Position numbers and translations under genes: made by a program | In this document: piece after piece, positions 51,075 through 62,586 of the stretch | Layout of the letters: the number at the start of each line of letters is the position of its first letter | How positions within the stretch are numbered: position 1 is the first letter of the stretch | Assembly (NCBI GenBank): GCA_002150815.3 | Contig: NDFF03000121.1 | Location: 1-64,000, forward strand | Length of the DNA stretch: 64,000 nt | Reading direction: 5' to 3' | Source of the DNA: Grammothele lineata | Taxonomy: Eukaryota; Basidiomycota; Agaricomycetes; Polyporales; Polyporaceae | The notes under the pieces: model-generated | The model's input: the letters and a program-made list of their open reading frames with translations, nothing else | Databases searched by the model: none | Told to the model about the DNA's origin: nothing

Positions 51075-52991
51075 CGTCGGAGATACGATATCCTAGGTCA
51101 GTAGGGGTCCGTGACGGGTGCTGGTGCCGGGGTCGGGCGAGCGAACGCGACCGTGCGTGAGGCCTCTGGGGTGTCGGGCTCGGGTGGGGAGTCGACGGCG
51201 CGTCCGCGTCTGCAGGATGCATATCTTTATATATACAATTGACATCACCTCGCTGTTGGTCGCGATAAACGTACACGCCGGGGGCGCGCTGGGCATCCCG
51301 AGACGCCACTCTATCAACGTCTTAACCGCCGGTGCGACACGCTGTGTCCGCGGACAGGGCGCGAGCACGCGGCAGCGGGGGGAGGACGACGGCCGGGCGA
51401 CGGGAGGCACGGGCGAGGAGGGCGAGCGGGATGAGCCATGCAGGCCGCCGGGCGGCAGCGCCGTGCGGGCTGATGGGCGTGATGGCCCCGGCCGGGACGG
51501 CTGATAGAGGGCGCGAAAGACCATGTGGGCCGTGACGGGCGTGTCCGTGCGTGTCGAAGAGCGCGACGTGAATTCGTTTGATACGGGCGTGTCCACGAGC
51601 GTTGTGGGCAGAAAAAAATGAGGTGGGTGGTAGGGCAGCGGATTTGGTGGAACTCGTGGACGGCGGTGGCAGGAGCACCGAGCATGACGGGGGACGGACG
51701 AGGATCGAACCCGCAACCTGACGGCTGTGATTGTAAGTAACGCGTTTCAAGAGCGTGGATCGATTGCAAGAACGCTTCCACCCGGACATGCGGACGACGA
51801 TGCCACAGCGCCCAGGGCAGTCGCTGCGTTCGGCGCCGATGCATGACGTGGTTTGCTCCTATCGAACCTCCGTCGAGTTGGCTTGTTCAAGTTCGTCGAA
51901 ACAAATTGGACGAGTGGAGTGACCCGATGACAGACCCTGAAAATTCCAGATGGTGGACAGTGAGCAAGTTCTGACAAGAAAATAATGAAAAGGAAAAATA
52001 AAGCAAAGAGAACCCGGTTACAACACAAAACCCTCACCAAGTCGACCACACCCCCACCAATCTAAAGCACCGTCGAGACCAGCCGTCGATGGATCGCGAG
52101 CGTCGAGCCGGGCGGAGCAGGGCGCATCGATGCACGTCATATATCCAAGCATGAAACGACGACAAGCAAAGCAAAAGTCGGAGTCGGAGGAGGGAGGCGT
52201 CTATACGTATACTAACGGGCAGCAGGGGAGCGAATAGCGAACGTACGGGAGGAGGGGAGGAGGGGAGGGAGGGGGAAGGCATCTCTTTCTCCTTCTCGCA
52301 CCCGACGTCGGCGGAGGAACTAATGTACAAAGAAGCGGCGCGCCCCACTCTTTCTCTCTCGATGCGAGCCGGTTGTAAGTACTGTCTACGTCCCTGGGTG
52401 TATTACGGCGCCAGATGGATTATCGATCGCCGGATGGATGGATGGAGTTGGGATTCGAAGGCGGCGATGCGGGATAGAGCGGGGCAATGCGATGCGTGCG
52501 GGGCGAAGAACGTGCGAGGAGGTATATGCGCAGTGCGGACCGGATGCAACGAGGGGGGTGACTAAATGTGTTTGAGAGCGTACAGTAAGTTGGTCGTCGT
52601 GGCGAGTCCGCGGTGGGGCGGGAAGGAAGCAGAGGCAATAGTGTAGTAGTGGGTGGTTGGGGTGAGCAGCTCTACAATGTGTCGACGTGCAAGATACGAG
52701 TGTGGGCGGATAGCAATAGGAGACGAAACGGGCGAGACTGTCTTTCAGAATGCGAGATGGTGCAGCGGGCGATCTTGGGTGCGCGGACGAAGCGGCGGCT
52801 GACTACGTGCAGCCTCCTAGCTGGCGGCGGACGTTGCATTGTGTTTTGCGGCACTGGACGTTGAGGCTTCCTGGCGCGCCATAGAAAGCTCTGTGCGCCT
52901 CCCGTCAGCCTCCTCGCACCCGCGTCATAAGCCGCAGCGCAGTGCAGCCCAGACCTCAGCACCCACCCACACTCACCTTCAGCAGCGACCG
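51075..52991. other. Intergenic region, no supported gene
   Basis: About 1.9 kb between the acid phosphatase start and the Nudix stop. It includes a purine-rich stretch (about 52245-52280, GGAGGGGAGG repeats) and a minus-strand tRNA T-arm-like sequence near 51705 that does not extend to a foldable tRNA. Several shadow frames have no motif. Confidence 0.45.
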
Positions 52992-53740
52992 TTACCGCCT
53001 CGGCGGGGCGAGGGTCGACAGCGCGAGGCCCTGCGCGAGCTCCGCCTTCCATGAGAGCCTCCGGACGGCCTCAGCGTAGTCGACCCACTCCCGCCGGCGC
53101 TCCTTGCTCTCGAGCCATTCCGCGTCCAGGTCGGCGACGTCCAGCTCGTAGAAATGGTAAGTCGACGACGCGGACGGGATGGTTGTCACGAAGCGCGTGA
53201 TTTTGCCGCGCACGCCCGCTGTATGAGGAGAAGGATGTGGGGGACAGGAGGGGGGAGGTGGCGGCGGCGGGTGCACATGGGTGCGGCGCGAGGGCACGGA
53301 CGCGGTCGCGCGAGCATGGGTGCAAGCGGCGACACGACGTGGTGTGCGGTGGTGCGGGTGGACAGGGGACGCGGGAGGAAAGCGAGTGGTCAGGCATGGG
53401 GACGGTAGACGGATGGACAAAGGGTGAGACCTTCTTCCAAGGCTTCCCGCGAGGCTGCTGCTTCCAGCACGCCGTCCGTCGGCTCCCACCCTCCCTTGGG
53501 CACTACGTGTCGGTGGAGACGTGGGCGTGGTAAGGACCCGAGACGCGTGGTCAGCATGCCGCCTTCTCTCTCCCTCTCACTGCGCGCCAACCGCGCAGGG
53601 CACGAGAATAGAGAACGGTACTCACAGACCCAGTGATTTGGCCGTTTCCTGCTGGTGATGACGAGGACCTTGCCCGCCTGGCGCGCGATTGGGATGGCGC
53701 AGCAGACGACACGAGGGGTGGATCGGCCCTTGTTGCTCAT
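52992..53740 (-). CDS. Nudix hydrolase (Ddp1/Aps1-like)
   Basis: Exons 53626-53740, 53431-53502 and 52992-53218 give 137 aa. The Nudix box GGWEPTDGVLEAAASREAL continues EEAGVRG across intron 2. It contains the REALEEAG core that binds catalytic divalent metal, preceded by LPKGG. The size and the GGWE form resemble fungal diphosphoinositol polyphosphate / diadenosine polyphosphate hydrolases, which cleave inositol pyrophosphates and Ap5A/Ap6A. The protein is small, soluble and without a signal peptide, so probably cytosolic or nuclear. The spacing between G and the first Glu of the box is slightly altered relative to the textbook pattern, as usual in this subfamily. Confidence 0.88.
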
Positions 53741-55307
53741 GGTGGGTACAGGTGGCGGTCGGGAGAGACGTGGACGTGTATTAGGGTGGATGGCGGGAGG
53801 CGCCGGGTGTATTGGGCAGGGCGAGAGGAGATGAGGAGAGGAAAGAGGAGACGGGTAACCCGAAGCGGGTGTCGGCGGAAAGTCCGAGTGCGGTCGACTG
53901 TTGGTCGAGTCGGGATTCGTTTCAGGAGGGGGAAGCGTCCGGTGCCGGAGCAGCGTTCTGGATGGTCCGGGAATACGCTCGGCTGCGTTTAGCGTTTACA
54001 GTTTGCCGGGCGGCGAGAAGTCAGCGCGAGGTAACGGGGCAGCGGTGACGACGCAGACAGGGGGAGGCGGGGTGCGGATGGTGGAGTGGTAAGAAGAGGC
54101 GGGTGGTCGGAAGTGCGGGTGGGGAGACGGACGGGCGGTGGGTGCGATGACGAGTGAGCCCGGAGAGGGATTTTGTTTGCGATCGTGGGACTACGGCTGA
54201 TGGGGAAAGAGCCGCTGCTGAGGCTGCGCGCGGGAGCGAGTGGATTCAGGCCCCGAAGGCGTGTGTTGGAGCGGAGGGAGGCCGCGGGCCTCGGTGGTGG
54301 ACGCAGGCACCAAGTGCTGGAGGGAGCAGGCAGGCGTGGACGGAGAGCGGGCAGCGATGTGTGCGGCCGTGTTCCCCGAGCCGGAGACGGGTCGCGCGGG
54401 TGTTGTGGGTGCGTCGATCGGTGCGCTGGACGGCTGGGAGCGTGCGGGGCGGCGAGAGGGAAGCGAGAGGGGCGGCGAACGAGGCGGCACACGACCTGTG
54501 GACGGCGTCGGGCTTGTGAGAGGGAGAAAAGGGGGCAGGGGAATTGTTTGAGGCTTATGAGTGGGAGACTGGCTCTGAGCGGGCGCTTGGGAGTCTGGCG
54601 ATGGAGAAGAGTGGTCGCGCGCGAGGTCGGACGGGGCGAGCACGCCCAGGGCGGCGAGCCAGAGAGGACAGGCGGGGGCGGCCAATGGGTCCACGCACGT
54701 TCGCCGGCCCCTCCTCCCCTGCCCGTGCCGGCACCGCGCCAGGCCCGGCGGCATCCGCCCAAGCCACCCGCAAAGCCTGGGGACGCATGCGCTCGTCCGA
54801 CCAGGTCGTCCGTCCAAGGGCCGATCGATGGGGCAGCCCGGCAGCGCGAAAAGAGGACGAGCATCGTCGACGGACCGTCGTGAGGCGGCAGAGAGAGCTT
54901 ACACTGAGCTTCACCCCGGCCAGGCTCGTGCCGCGCTTCGAAACCCTCTTCGCGCCTTCGCTCAGATCCCGATGGCCAGATTGGCACCTCCCTCGCCCCA
55001 GCGCCCGTAGATCGCCCGTGAGTCCGGTATCGTGTTCCAATTAACTTAACCTATCGTAATGTGCAGGCTCTCTATGTCCGCTGCAGACTACTACCCCTCC
55101 ATCTCCCCCCGAATCCGGTCGCGATCGACGAAGACGCCGTCGACCACAGTACACTAGTACGCCTCTCCCCGGACCATCCGTCCAATCGCACCCCGTCTGC
55201 CCACCTCCTGATCCTCGTCCGGCAGCTTTTATTCGTTCCATCTGCAGCGCACAAACACCAGAAGCGATGAGCGACCGCTTCCAACTATCCGCGCAACGTT
55301 CCACACT
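53741..55307. other. GC-rich intergenic region, no supported gene
   Basis: About 1.6 kb upstream of the Nudix gene and downstream of the ZIP gene stop. Long open frames occur in both directions (for example across 53989-54987), but they are Arg/Pro/Ser-rich without motifs and overlap one another, as expected for GC-rich non-coding DNA. Confidence 0.45.
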
Positions 55308-57579
55308 TACGCAACCATGAACATGCACGCCACCCCGAAGAACATCGCCGCGAACTGCAGGACACGCACGGACGTCAGCGCAGGCTTTGAAACACCACAT
55401 AGTTTGATGCACGCGCACCTCGCGTAGCGCTTGCTTGCCGCTTTTGCTGTCTTCGAGCAATCTGTCCATCCACACGAGTCCCACCATCAGTCACGGACCG
55501 CGGCAAATCCACGCAGGCAATAGAAAGCGTGCACGTACGTGGGCAAAACGGCCACCGCTCCGATGTACATGAACCCTCCCGCCACGAACGGTATCACCTA
55601 AACAGCCGCACAGAGAGTTTCATGTCAGTGCACCGCCTAGTGTCCGATTCCATCCAGACCAGAAGGAGCTGCCTCACAAGGTCTGCCATCTGCACCGTCG
55701 TCCCAAGGAGGCCCGCCGCAGTCTGGCGGAGCGCCGCGGCAAAGTCGGTGACCTCGTTCTCTACGTCCGCAGCTGCGGACAGGTTGCGGATGCCGATTCC
55801 CATGAATGTTCTACGCGCACGACTGTCAGTACCAAGGGGGCACCCACAATGTAAACAGAACGTTCTCTCACCCAACCTGATCATGACATGAGAGACATGA
55901 GTTCATGAAGAAGTCAGCGTGGTCGTTCGGGCATCGCCAGGCGGTGGAAACAGGAAGGGGCGAATGACGTACAAAGGCGCCGATGGCGGTCAGGAATTGC
56001 GACTGCATGGCCTGCTTCTTCGTGAAGCCGCTGCGGATGAGGATCGAGTAGTCGGCGATTTCGTGCGGGATCTCGTGTGCGAAGCACGCGAGGGTCGTCG
56101 TCGCCCCGATGAGTGGCGATGAATAGAAGGACGCGGCCATGCTGTGGGAGCCCAGGACAATGTTAGACGGCTCCCATTGAACCGACAGCGAACGTGCGAG
56201 GCGCAAAGCCACCTACGCGAGGCCGTCCGTTCTGGACAGAAAACGAATGGTACCGTTAGCGAGTTGTCCGGGACCAGTTCAACTTTCCGACACAGGGTGC
56301 TCACATGTTGTGTACGAAGTCGCCAAACAAGTTCAGGTACGCAGATAGTTTGGACGTCTGCTTGGGCGCGTCCTGTACCTCACCGGTGCCGTCAGCCTCA
56401 GGCTGATCCTCGGCCTTGCTGCTGCCGCGAGCCTTGAGGCCGTTAGCGGACGACGACGCGGACACACCGGTCGAATGACCGTTAGCGTGTTCGGCCGAAC
56501 TGTTCGTGTGGGAGTGGGAGTGACTATGGGAGTGCCCCGCGCCGCCCTCTTCGTCTCCGCCCAATACCCGTAGCGTCTTCTCCATGATAAAGAACGACGC
56601 GAAGCCGACGAAGATGCCGAGACTGTCATGGAGAGACCGCCGGCGAATAAAGGTCAGAGGCGTCGCATCGTGCGTCCTAGAACGCAGTTACATACCCGAT
56701 CAGAATGTTACGTTTCTCCTCAACCATAACAAAGTGCACCCCGCCGTCCTGGTGCTCGCCCATGAACGAGTGTGGGACCAGATGGAGGAACACATCGGAT
56801 AGAAGCCCTCCGGTCTACGAACGGAAATAATGCTAGCATCAGCACTGTCGTCGCGAGGAGGAAGGATTCGCGGTAGATTGTCGGCCGTGGAAGCACGTAC
56901 CGCAAAAGCGGTCATGGTGTTCAGGGTGTTGGGATTAATTTGCGCAGGGATGAACGCGAGGATGAAGTTCGGGACACTGCAGGGTTCAACGCGCGGTGTC
57001 GCAATAAACCCAGATCCACCGTCAGCAAGATTGAGCGCAGAAAACCCGGAAGTTGGAAGGGGTTACGGACGAGGATATGTAGAACGTTCCAAGGACTGCC
57101 GAATGCGAGCGCGTCAGTCAATGTCGCATAGCGGGCGCGAGGCGCCGCACGTTCGTCTGAAGGAACAGCACCCCGCGCGCGAAGCTGTCGGAGAGGCAAG
57201 CACAAAGAAAGGACGCGCACCCGAATTCCACCCTGGGCCGAAGGGGAAGAGCCATGCAAACACGGTCCGCATGATGGGTGACTGCGCCGACTCGAGCTCT
57301 TCCTTGAGGGCGCTGAGCTGCTGAATAGGCCCGCATGCCTGCACGTCCGCGTCCTGGAGAGCGAGAGAGTTGCGAGTACCCACCGGGCGTTGACAGCGGT
57401 GGGGAGGAGTGTGGGGTCAATAAGAGTCTATCCCCGCCTTCACACGTGCGCCCGCCCATTCAGCCGGCTCGGGAAAGGACACGCACCGAGACGACCAAGG
57501 GAGCCTTCGTTCCCACTGCGAGGCTAGCGGCCAGTCCGAGGAGGAGCAGTGCTCGACGACGCGAACGTAGGCTGAACAT
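55308..57579 (-). CDS. ZIP-family zinc transporter (KE4/Yke4-like)
   Basis: Membrane transporter moving zinc into the cytosol, probably from the ER/Golgi lumen. Roughly nine exons. The start at 57579 gives a signal-peptide-like N-terminus (MFSLRSRRRALLLLGLAA). The next exon encodes DADVQACGPIQQLSALKEEL. Later exons give TFYISSVPNFILAFIPAQIN and TGGLLSDVFLHLVPHSFMG. A His-rich cytosolic loop follows (GHSHSHSHSHTNSSAEHANG). The metal site is HN..DG (VHN | ITDGLAMA, split by an intron) in TM4 and HEIPHEIADYS in TM5, the LIV-1/KE4 form of the motif with Ala-Asp in place of Gly-Asp. The final exon ends FFGVACMFMVA and a TAA at 55308-55310. Confidence 0.9.
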
Positions 57580-58689
57580 GGTGATAGGGAGGGAGGAGGA
57601 CGAAGAGCACGCCCCGATCGCGACCGTCGCAGTGTGGCACGGCCAGCGGATCGGTCCAGCGTCTACGCGCGTCCATCTTAGACTTACAAGCGCCCATAAT
57701 GCATACTAGTATAGCAGACGCGCGATGCCACTGGCAGCTTCTTACCTAGCAAAACGCGTCCCCGCCAACGGCGAGGTTGCACCCGAATGGCCGTCGCCGT
57801 CAGGAGGTGACCACAAGTGAGGGAGAGGGCTAAGTATATGGAGTCCTCAAGGAATCCAACTTCAAACGAGAAGGACTCGCACTTGTATCCATCGGCCTTG
57901 TCCTCCTCCCATTACCTGCGCAATGACGACCTGAACTTTTGAACACTAGTATGCCCCCTTTGCCTCGTTCCGATGATGTGCTCGTCAGATGCCTCCCGGA
58001 TACCCCGAAAAGCGCCTACGCCAATTATGTCCTTCCTGCCGAGGAGGACACGGTCCAGCTCGTCCACAACAAGCGGAGGCAGATCCACATTCGCATCCTC
58101 GGCGGCCTCCTCATCCACGCTCCCAACAGAACTACTTGTGAATGCGTAGCTTGGCAAATATGGTCTGCGGTGTCGGACTTCGATGCCAATTGCCGTGCTG
58201 TTTTCGACGGACTCAATAAGCTGGGCGAACTGTATCTCGACCACTTCATCTGTGTTTGTGAGCATTCTCTTCCTTCTCATAACGTTCTCCATCCGAGGGC
58301 GCACTTGCAGTCAAGAAAGCCAAGTGTAGAGCACCTACCCCATCCTCTCGCTCATCCAGACTGTCGTTTGACGAACGAGTTCGGACTTCCCAGAACCATT
58401 CCAGCGCCAAACAAATTGTATGTTCTGTGTCGACTCCACTTCGCCTTAACGCTTAGCGCAGGACGGCGGGTCTGTGGACGTTCTCGTCTACGCCATGTCC
58501 CACCTTATAAAACCTGACTGTTTCTGACTGTTTGATGCATACTAGACCTCGGCAATGCAGCGTCAACTTTCTTGCCATCTCCTACTACTGTGCGGGAGCT
58601 TAATGAACCCCGCATGCGCACCGAACGACTCGGTCGCCCGTTCCACTGCTCGCACCCGGGCTGAGCACGTGTGGCCCTTGACCGCAGGC
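57580..58689. other. Intergenic region with an unassigned ORF pair
   Basis: Upstream of the ZIP gene. Overlapping frames are open on both strands at 57939-58517 (+) and 57912-58304 (-). The plus frame has IHIRILGGLLIHAPN and the minus frame VDLPPLVVDELDRVLLG. I recognise neither, no clear splice sites extend them, and they may be non-coding or part of a decayed locus next to the ATG7 relic. Confidence 0.35.
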
Positions 58690-59285
58690 AGCGTGTGTGT
58701 TACTGTTCGGAGAGGCATGACAGTGTGCTGGCGGGGGCACACGGGGATAGGGCGTAAGCACGATTAAGTTCGTGGACTCGGCGCGCGCGTCGTTCCCGAA
58801 CCCCTTACGACATTCGCTGGCCCGACTTTGAGGATTGCTCGAACGGGAGAAAGCCCAAAACTGCATGCGCGGCGGAGAAGCTCAAGAAGACCTTCCTGGA
58901 CGTGGTGCGTCCATCCTTTCTTTATCTCTTTTCTCACTGAACACTCACGCGCGAGCAGAACGCGACGGGGATTAGCGCTTCAGCCTGAGCCTCCCGATGC
59001 CGGGGCTCCCCGTGCCTCCAGCGACGGTCAAACAGGCGAAGAAGGACGTCGCAGCGCTCGAGAAGCTCGTCGATGAGCACGACGCCGTGTTCCTGCTTAT
59101 GGACTCGCGCGAGCGTCGGTAGCTGCCGACGGTGCTGGGCGCGGCGAAGGGTAAGATCGCGCTCAACGCGGCGCCCGAGTTCGACACGTTCCTCGCCATG
59201 CGCCACGGCGCGCGCGTTCCCGGGAAGGACGGGAAGTGGCTGGAGTGCTATTATTGTAATAATATCGTCGCCCCGACGAATGTGA
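58690..59285 (+). pseudogene. Decayed ATG7 (E1-like) fragment
   Basis: Matches the adenylation domain of autophagy E1 enzyme Atg7 in several frames. Recognisable pieces are a degenerate glycine loop (CVLLFGE), IKFVDSARASFPNPLRHSL, then after a frameshift DFEDCSNGRKPKTACAAEKL, an intron-like gap starting GTGCGT (about 58904-58965), [40 protein letters not shown], an in-frame TAG where family members have Trp ([16 protein letters not shown]), and [14 protein letters not shown]. The conserved catalytic-Cys segment expected downstream was not found, and the N-terminal domain is absent. Frameshift, nonsense codon and truncation indicate a non-functional copy; the functional gene should be elsewhere. 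Confidence 0.85.
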
Positions 59286-59632
59286 GTCGTTCGTTCGGTG
59301 CTGGAGTAGAGAGAGCTGGGGATCATGACAAGCATGGGTAGAGTTTTACCCAGTGTCGAAGGCGGAAGGCGGGAGGCGGGGGTGGCGGGCGGCGTCGAAC
59401 TACAGTGCCGGAAATGTTCCAAGGTCGTTACCGTCGTCACATCTAAAGTCACGTGAGTGGGGACAGGCGTGACGGAGATGTGTCCCATGTTCCAGCTCCG
59501 TGCAGGTTTACGCGCAGCGCGTCTCGGTACCGTGGTTCCCTGAGCCGTTGACAGCATCATGACTGGCTACATGCGGTTCAGTTTGCTGAAATTATCGTTG
59601 TTTGTCCCGCTCGCTCTTATCCTATATTCACG

Positions 59633-60573
59633 ATGACCACAACGTACCCAACGAAGGAGGAGGCCACGTTGGTCGCCGCCGCAGAAAAGCTTATGAATGA
59701 CACAATGGCAAGATATGACCCGTCGCACGACGCATACCACGGTAAACTGCCTGAACGCGTCTCCTCAGTGCACGTCCTCATACCGTACTTTGCAGTTCAA
59801 CGTGTCCGTAAAACGGCTCTCCAGCTTGCGCGCACGGTTTCTGCCTCCCTGCCTATCGACAAGCAGCCGGACTTGCTCGTCATCGAGCTCGCGTCGCTAC
59901 TTCACGACGTGCTCGACAAGAAGTACGTCTCCGCGGAGCAAGCCGCCAATCCCTATGCGTTTTTCTGCCCGCACTTCCAGCAATGGGCCGAGGAGGGCGG
60001 CGCGGACGTCGTCGCGGACGGACGCGCGCGCGTCATCGCGCGGATCGTCGACAACGTCTCGTGGAGCACGGAGAAGAAGCGGCTCGCCGCAGGCGAAATC
60101 GAGGATTGGCATAGAGAGTGCGTTGAGCTGCACTGTGTGCAGGACGCGGACCGTTTGGACGCCATTGGCGCATTCGGTAAGTGAATTAATATGCATCCAG
60201 GTTGCTTGACGAGACCACGGGTCATCCTGGCAGGGATTATGCGTTGTGCTGCTTTTTCAGCCGCAACGAACCGGTAGGCTACCCTAGGAACTTCGATGAC
60301 TCTCCGCGCTCACTGCGCTGGCCTCCCAGGGTGCTGCATGCTCCCAAGGATTCTCCGAATTACGAATCGACAGCAATTGGACACTTTTATGATAAGCTAC
60401 TGCACATTAAAGAACGGCTCAAGACTGAACCTGGCCAGAGGCTCGCGGAGAAGCGCCATCAGTTGGTATGTTATACCCTTGTTCAAAATGCTCAGTGGCA
60501 CCTCGGATTGATCATCTGGCAGATGCTCGATTTCCTCACCGCCGTCGATGATGAATACGAGGTTCAAACTTAG
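59633..60573 (+). CDS. HD-domain phosphohydrolase (YedJ-like)
   Basis: Exons 59633-59741, 59796-60176, 60234-60273, 60330-60465 and 60523-60573 give 238 aa. Metal-binding residues of the HD superfamily are visible: His of SHDAYHVQRVRK (motif H, formed across intron 1), HD in ASLLHDVLDKKY, and a late Asp in QDADRLDAIGAFG. The C-terminal part (HFYDKLLHIKERL) is typical of bacterial YedJ-type and fungal homologues. These are predicted metal-dependent phosphohydrolases of unknown substrate, soluble. Intron 1 (54 nt) is in frame and stop-free, so a gene finder could leave it in. Confidence 0.88.
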
Positions 60574-60851
60574 TTACATTCCAAAGGATCACCCCCTCAA
60601 CAGAATGTGGATGCGTGCAGAAGTCTTCGAACCCAATAGAGCCGTTTACTAGACGTCATGGACAACAGTCCTCACCGACATAGCTCTGAGTCAGATATCA
60701 CCGGTAGAGAAGAGTGTCCATACAGTAGACAGGTATATATCGTGACGATCTATTGCAGTAATAGGAGATGGATGAGAGGATACATTGAGATAGTACAGGG
60801 TAACGTTGCATATAGTACACGATGATTCTATGGGGTATGAAAGTAATATGG

Positions 60852-62285
60852 TCAAACACTGTCCGTTGTCAAGAACCCAAGAAGCAAGGTCGTGTCATCG
60901 ATATACAAACGAGGGCGAGCTTTGTGGTCCGCCAGCAGTCGCTGGTCCATGATTGTCTGTAAGGTCCGCTCGTCCGTGCAGCCAATGAGATTCCCCAAAA
61001 CGTCAACAGCTCTGTTACCTTGTTGGCCGGTCCAACGGAGGTCGACCTGGTGGCCAAGCAACACTGGAACACCCACGTCAACTGAGTCTTGGAGCAGAAC
61101 CGCCACTGTGCGGGAAGGAACAATGTCCCTGGGTCTCTGAGGATGTAGCCGGTGACAGCCGTTGACGAGATGATCGACTCCGTCCGAATAAATCATGACA
61201 ACCGGGTGCCTATGCCACAGCGGGCCGAGATCAATGCAGCGTATTGAAGGATCTGCTGATATGTATGGCGGCGTACGATTGCGTTCCGCAACGCCATCAT
61301 ATAGAGTAGGGACGCCAAAGTAGGCGAGGTGTCGAAACAGGTGGGTAGTGTACGTCGCACCCAGCTTCAATGCGCAGTCGCCGATACCTAAAGTAGAAGG
61401 TAAGCCACAGCTGACCCGCCTATTCCCACTCAAACCGTCCATAGCACCTACTTCGTGACATTGCCAGATGTCCGAGAACTCGGCCATTCTGTACTACGTC
61501 TTGCTCTCCCGGGTGCTTGCGAGCAAGCCTCCTTCGCTCTCTGAGATTATTGAGCGAGTGTCGTGTGCACGGCTCATACGCAGTACGCGCACCACTCGAA
61601 TCAGTATACGAGAGGGCTGTGCAGACGTGGAGTCAGCTATGCTACAGTTAAACATATCCTATACGTACCAACCGTGGAGTCCCCTACATTTAGGGCCCAC
61701 ATAAGTCGGTGGTCGAGGTTGATCACTGCAGCGGCGAGCGTCGTCCCAGCATACGCCCGCCACAGGGCATCTGGGTACTCCATGACAAGTCCGTAAGCTT
61801 GGGCCTCAGACAGGACGGTCGGATCCGGACAGACAGTCTGGACGACGTGCGCAAGTTCATTGTCGAAGTCGGTAATGCATCGCTTAAGCTCGAGGGATAT
61901 TACGCCAGCCTTCCGCATGAAGGTCTGGCGATCGAGTCTTCCGCGAAGGATTGTCGCCACCACGCGGTTGATGGTGGAGTGTATGCGGCTTGGGAAGTGG
62001 GTTGCTGTATACCGCGCAGTGCTGGCTCCTCCGTGCCCTGCAGCACTGGCGTACTGAGCCGACTGAAGGAAGAGACCGGATGAGGGACGTACCATCACAT
62101 ACCGCCATTACGAGCCATGCTTGCCCATGTATCATGAGCTCCTGAGCGACCAAGCGGTCCTGGTTATGTCGTGCGTGAAGAGGTTGGAAGGTAACTGCGT
62201 GGACTTGGCCTCCCTGGCTGAGTGCTCCTTTCCTGCTGGTGTAATGCTGGGCTAGTTTGTCGCGGAGCTCACCAAGAACAGACAT
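60852..62285 (-). CDS. PP2C-type serine/threonine phosphatase (PDP-like)
   Basis: Exons 62093-62285, 61669-62037, 61452-61616 and 60852-61387 give 420 aa. The PPM family signature is clear: HNQDR, VCDGHGGAST (metal-binding DGHGG, created across intron 1), AGTTLAAAVI, ALNVGDSTV, NGRVLGHLAMSRSIGD, YSDGVDHLV and a final DDTT (YIDDTTLLLGF). The Asp residues for the Mn/Mg pair are therefore present. Divergence of the middle region (YTTHLFRHLAYFGVPTLYDG) resembles pyruvate-dehydrogenase-phosphatase-like PP2Cs of fungi. No strong mitochondrial presequence is visible, so location is open. The start at 62285 (MSVLGELRDK) is the best ATG. The gene is convergent with the HD gene and divergent from TAN1. 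Confidence 0.88.
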
Positions 62286-62586
62286 CGCAGTCTGTGGCGA
62301 GAGTGCAAGGGAGCGTGGAAGTCATTGTGTGTGACCGCAGACGGTGCCGAGCGCAGGCAGGGGGTGGGGACGATGGGTATTGTGGGCACACTGCCCAGCA
62401 TGATGATGTCAGGATCCAAGCGGTGAGACGATGGGCGCTTCCGCTCCCTTCTCCGGCTCAAGCTCAGCGTCGGATCTCTCGCGTAGATCATCACTGTTAG
62501 CAGCTAGTAGCGAAGCTCTTCTCCCGAGTCTCAGTAAACGTGTTCTTCCTCCTGCTCGACATAGTCGACCCTTTCTCTGGACCGGT
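62286..62586. promoter_or_regulatory. Divergent promoter between PP2C and TAN1
   Basis: About 300 bp separate the two divergent start codons. No gene fits here. Promoter assignment rests on the spacing and orientation only. Confidence 0.45.

Noticed and set aside
51685..51775. Minus-strand tRNA-like sequence (T-arm GCGGGTTCGATCCTCGT and a CTTGAAA loop as in tRNA-Ser(UGA))
   Set aside because: No matching 5' acceptor strand for CCGTCCC and no D-arm/A-box consensus could be found upstream, with or without an intron; at best a degraded tRNA.
53989..54987. 332-codon minus-strand frame
   Set aside because: Proline/arginine/serine low complexity, overlapped by plus-strand frames of similar size, no domain; typical of GC-rich non-coding sequence.
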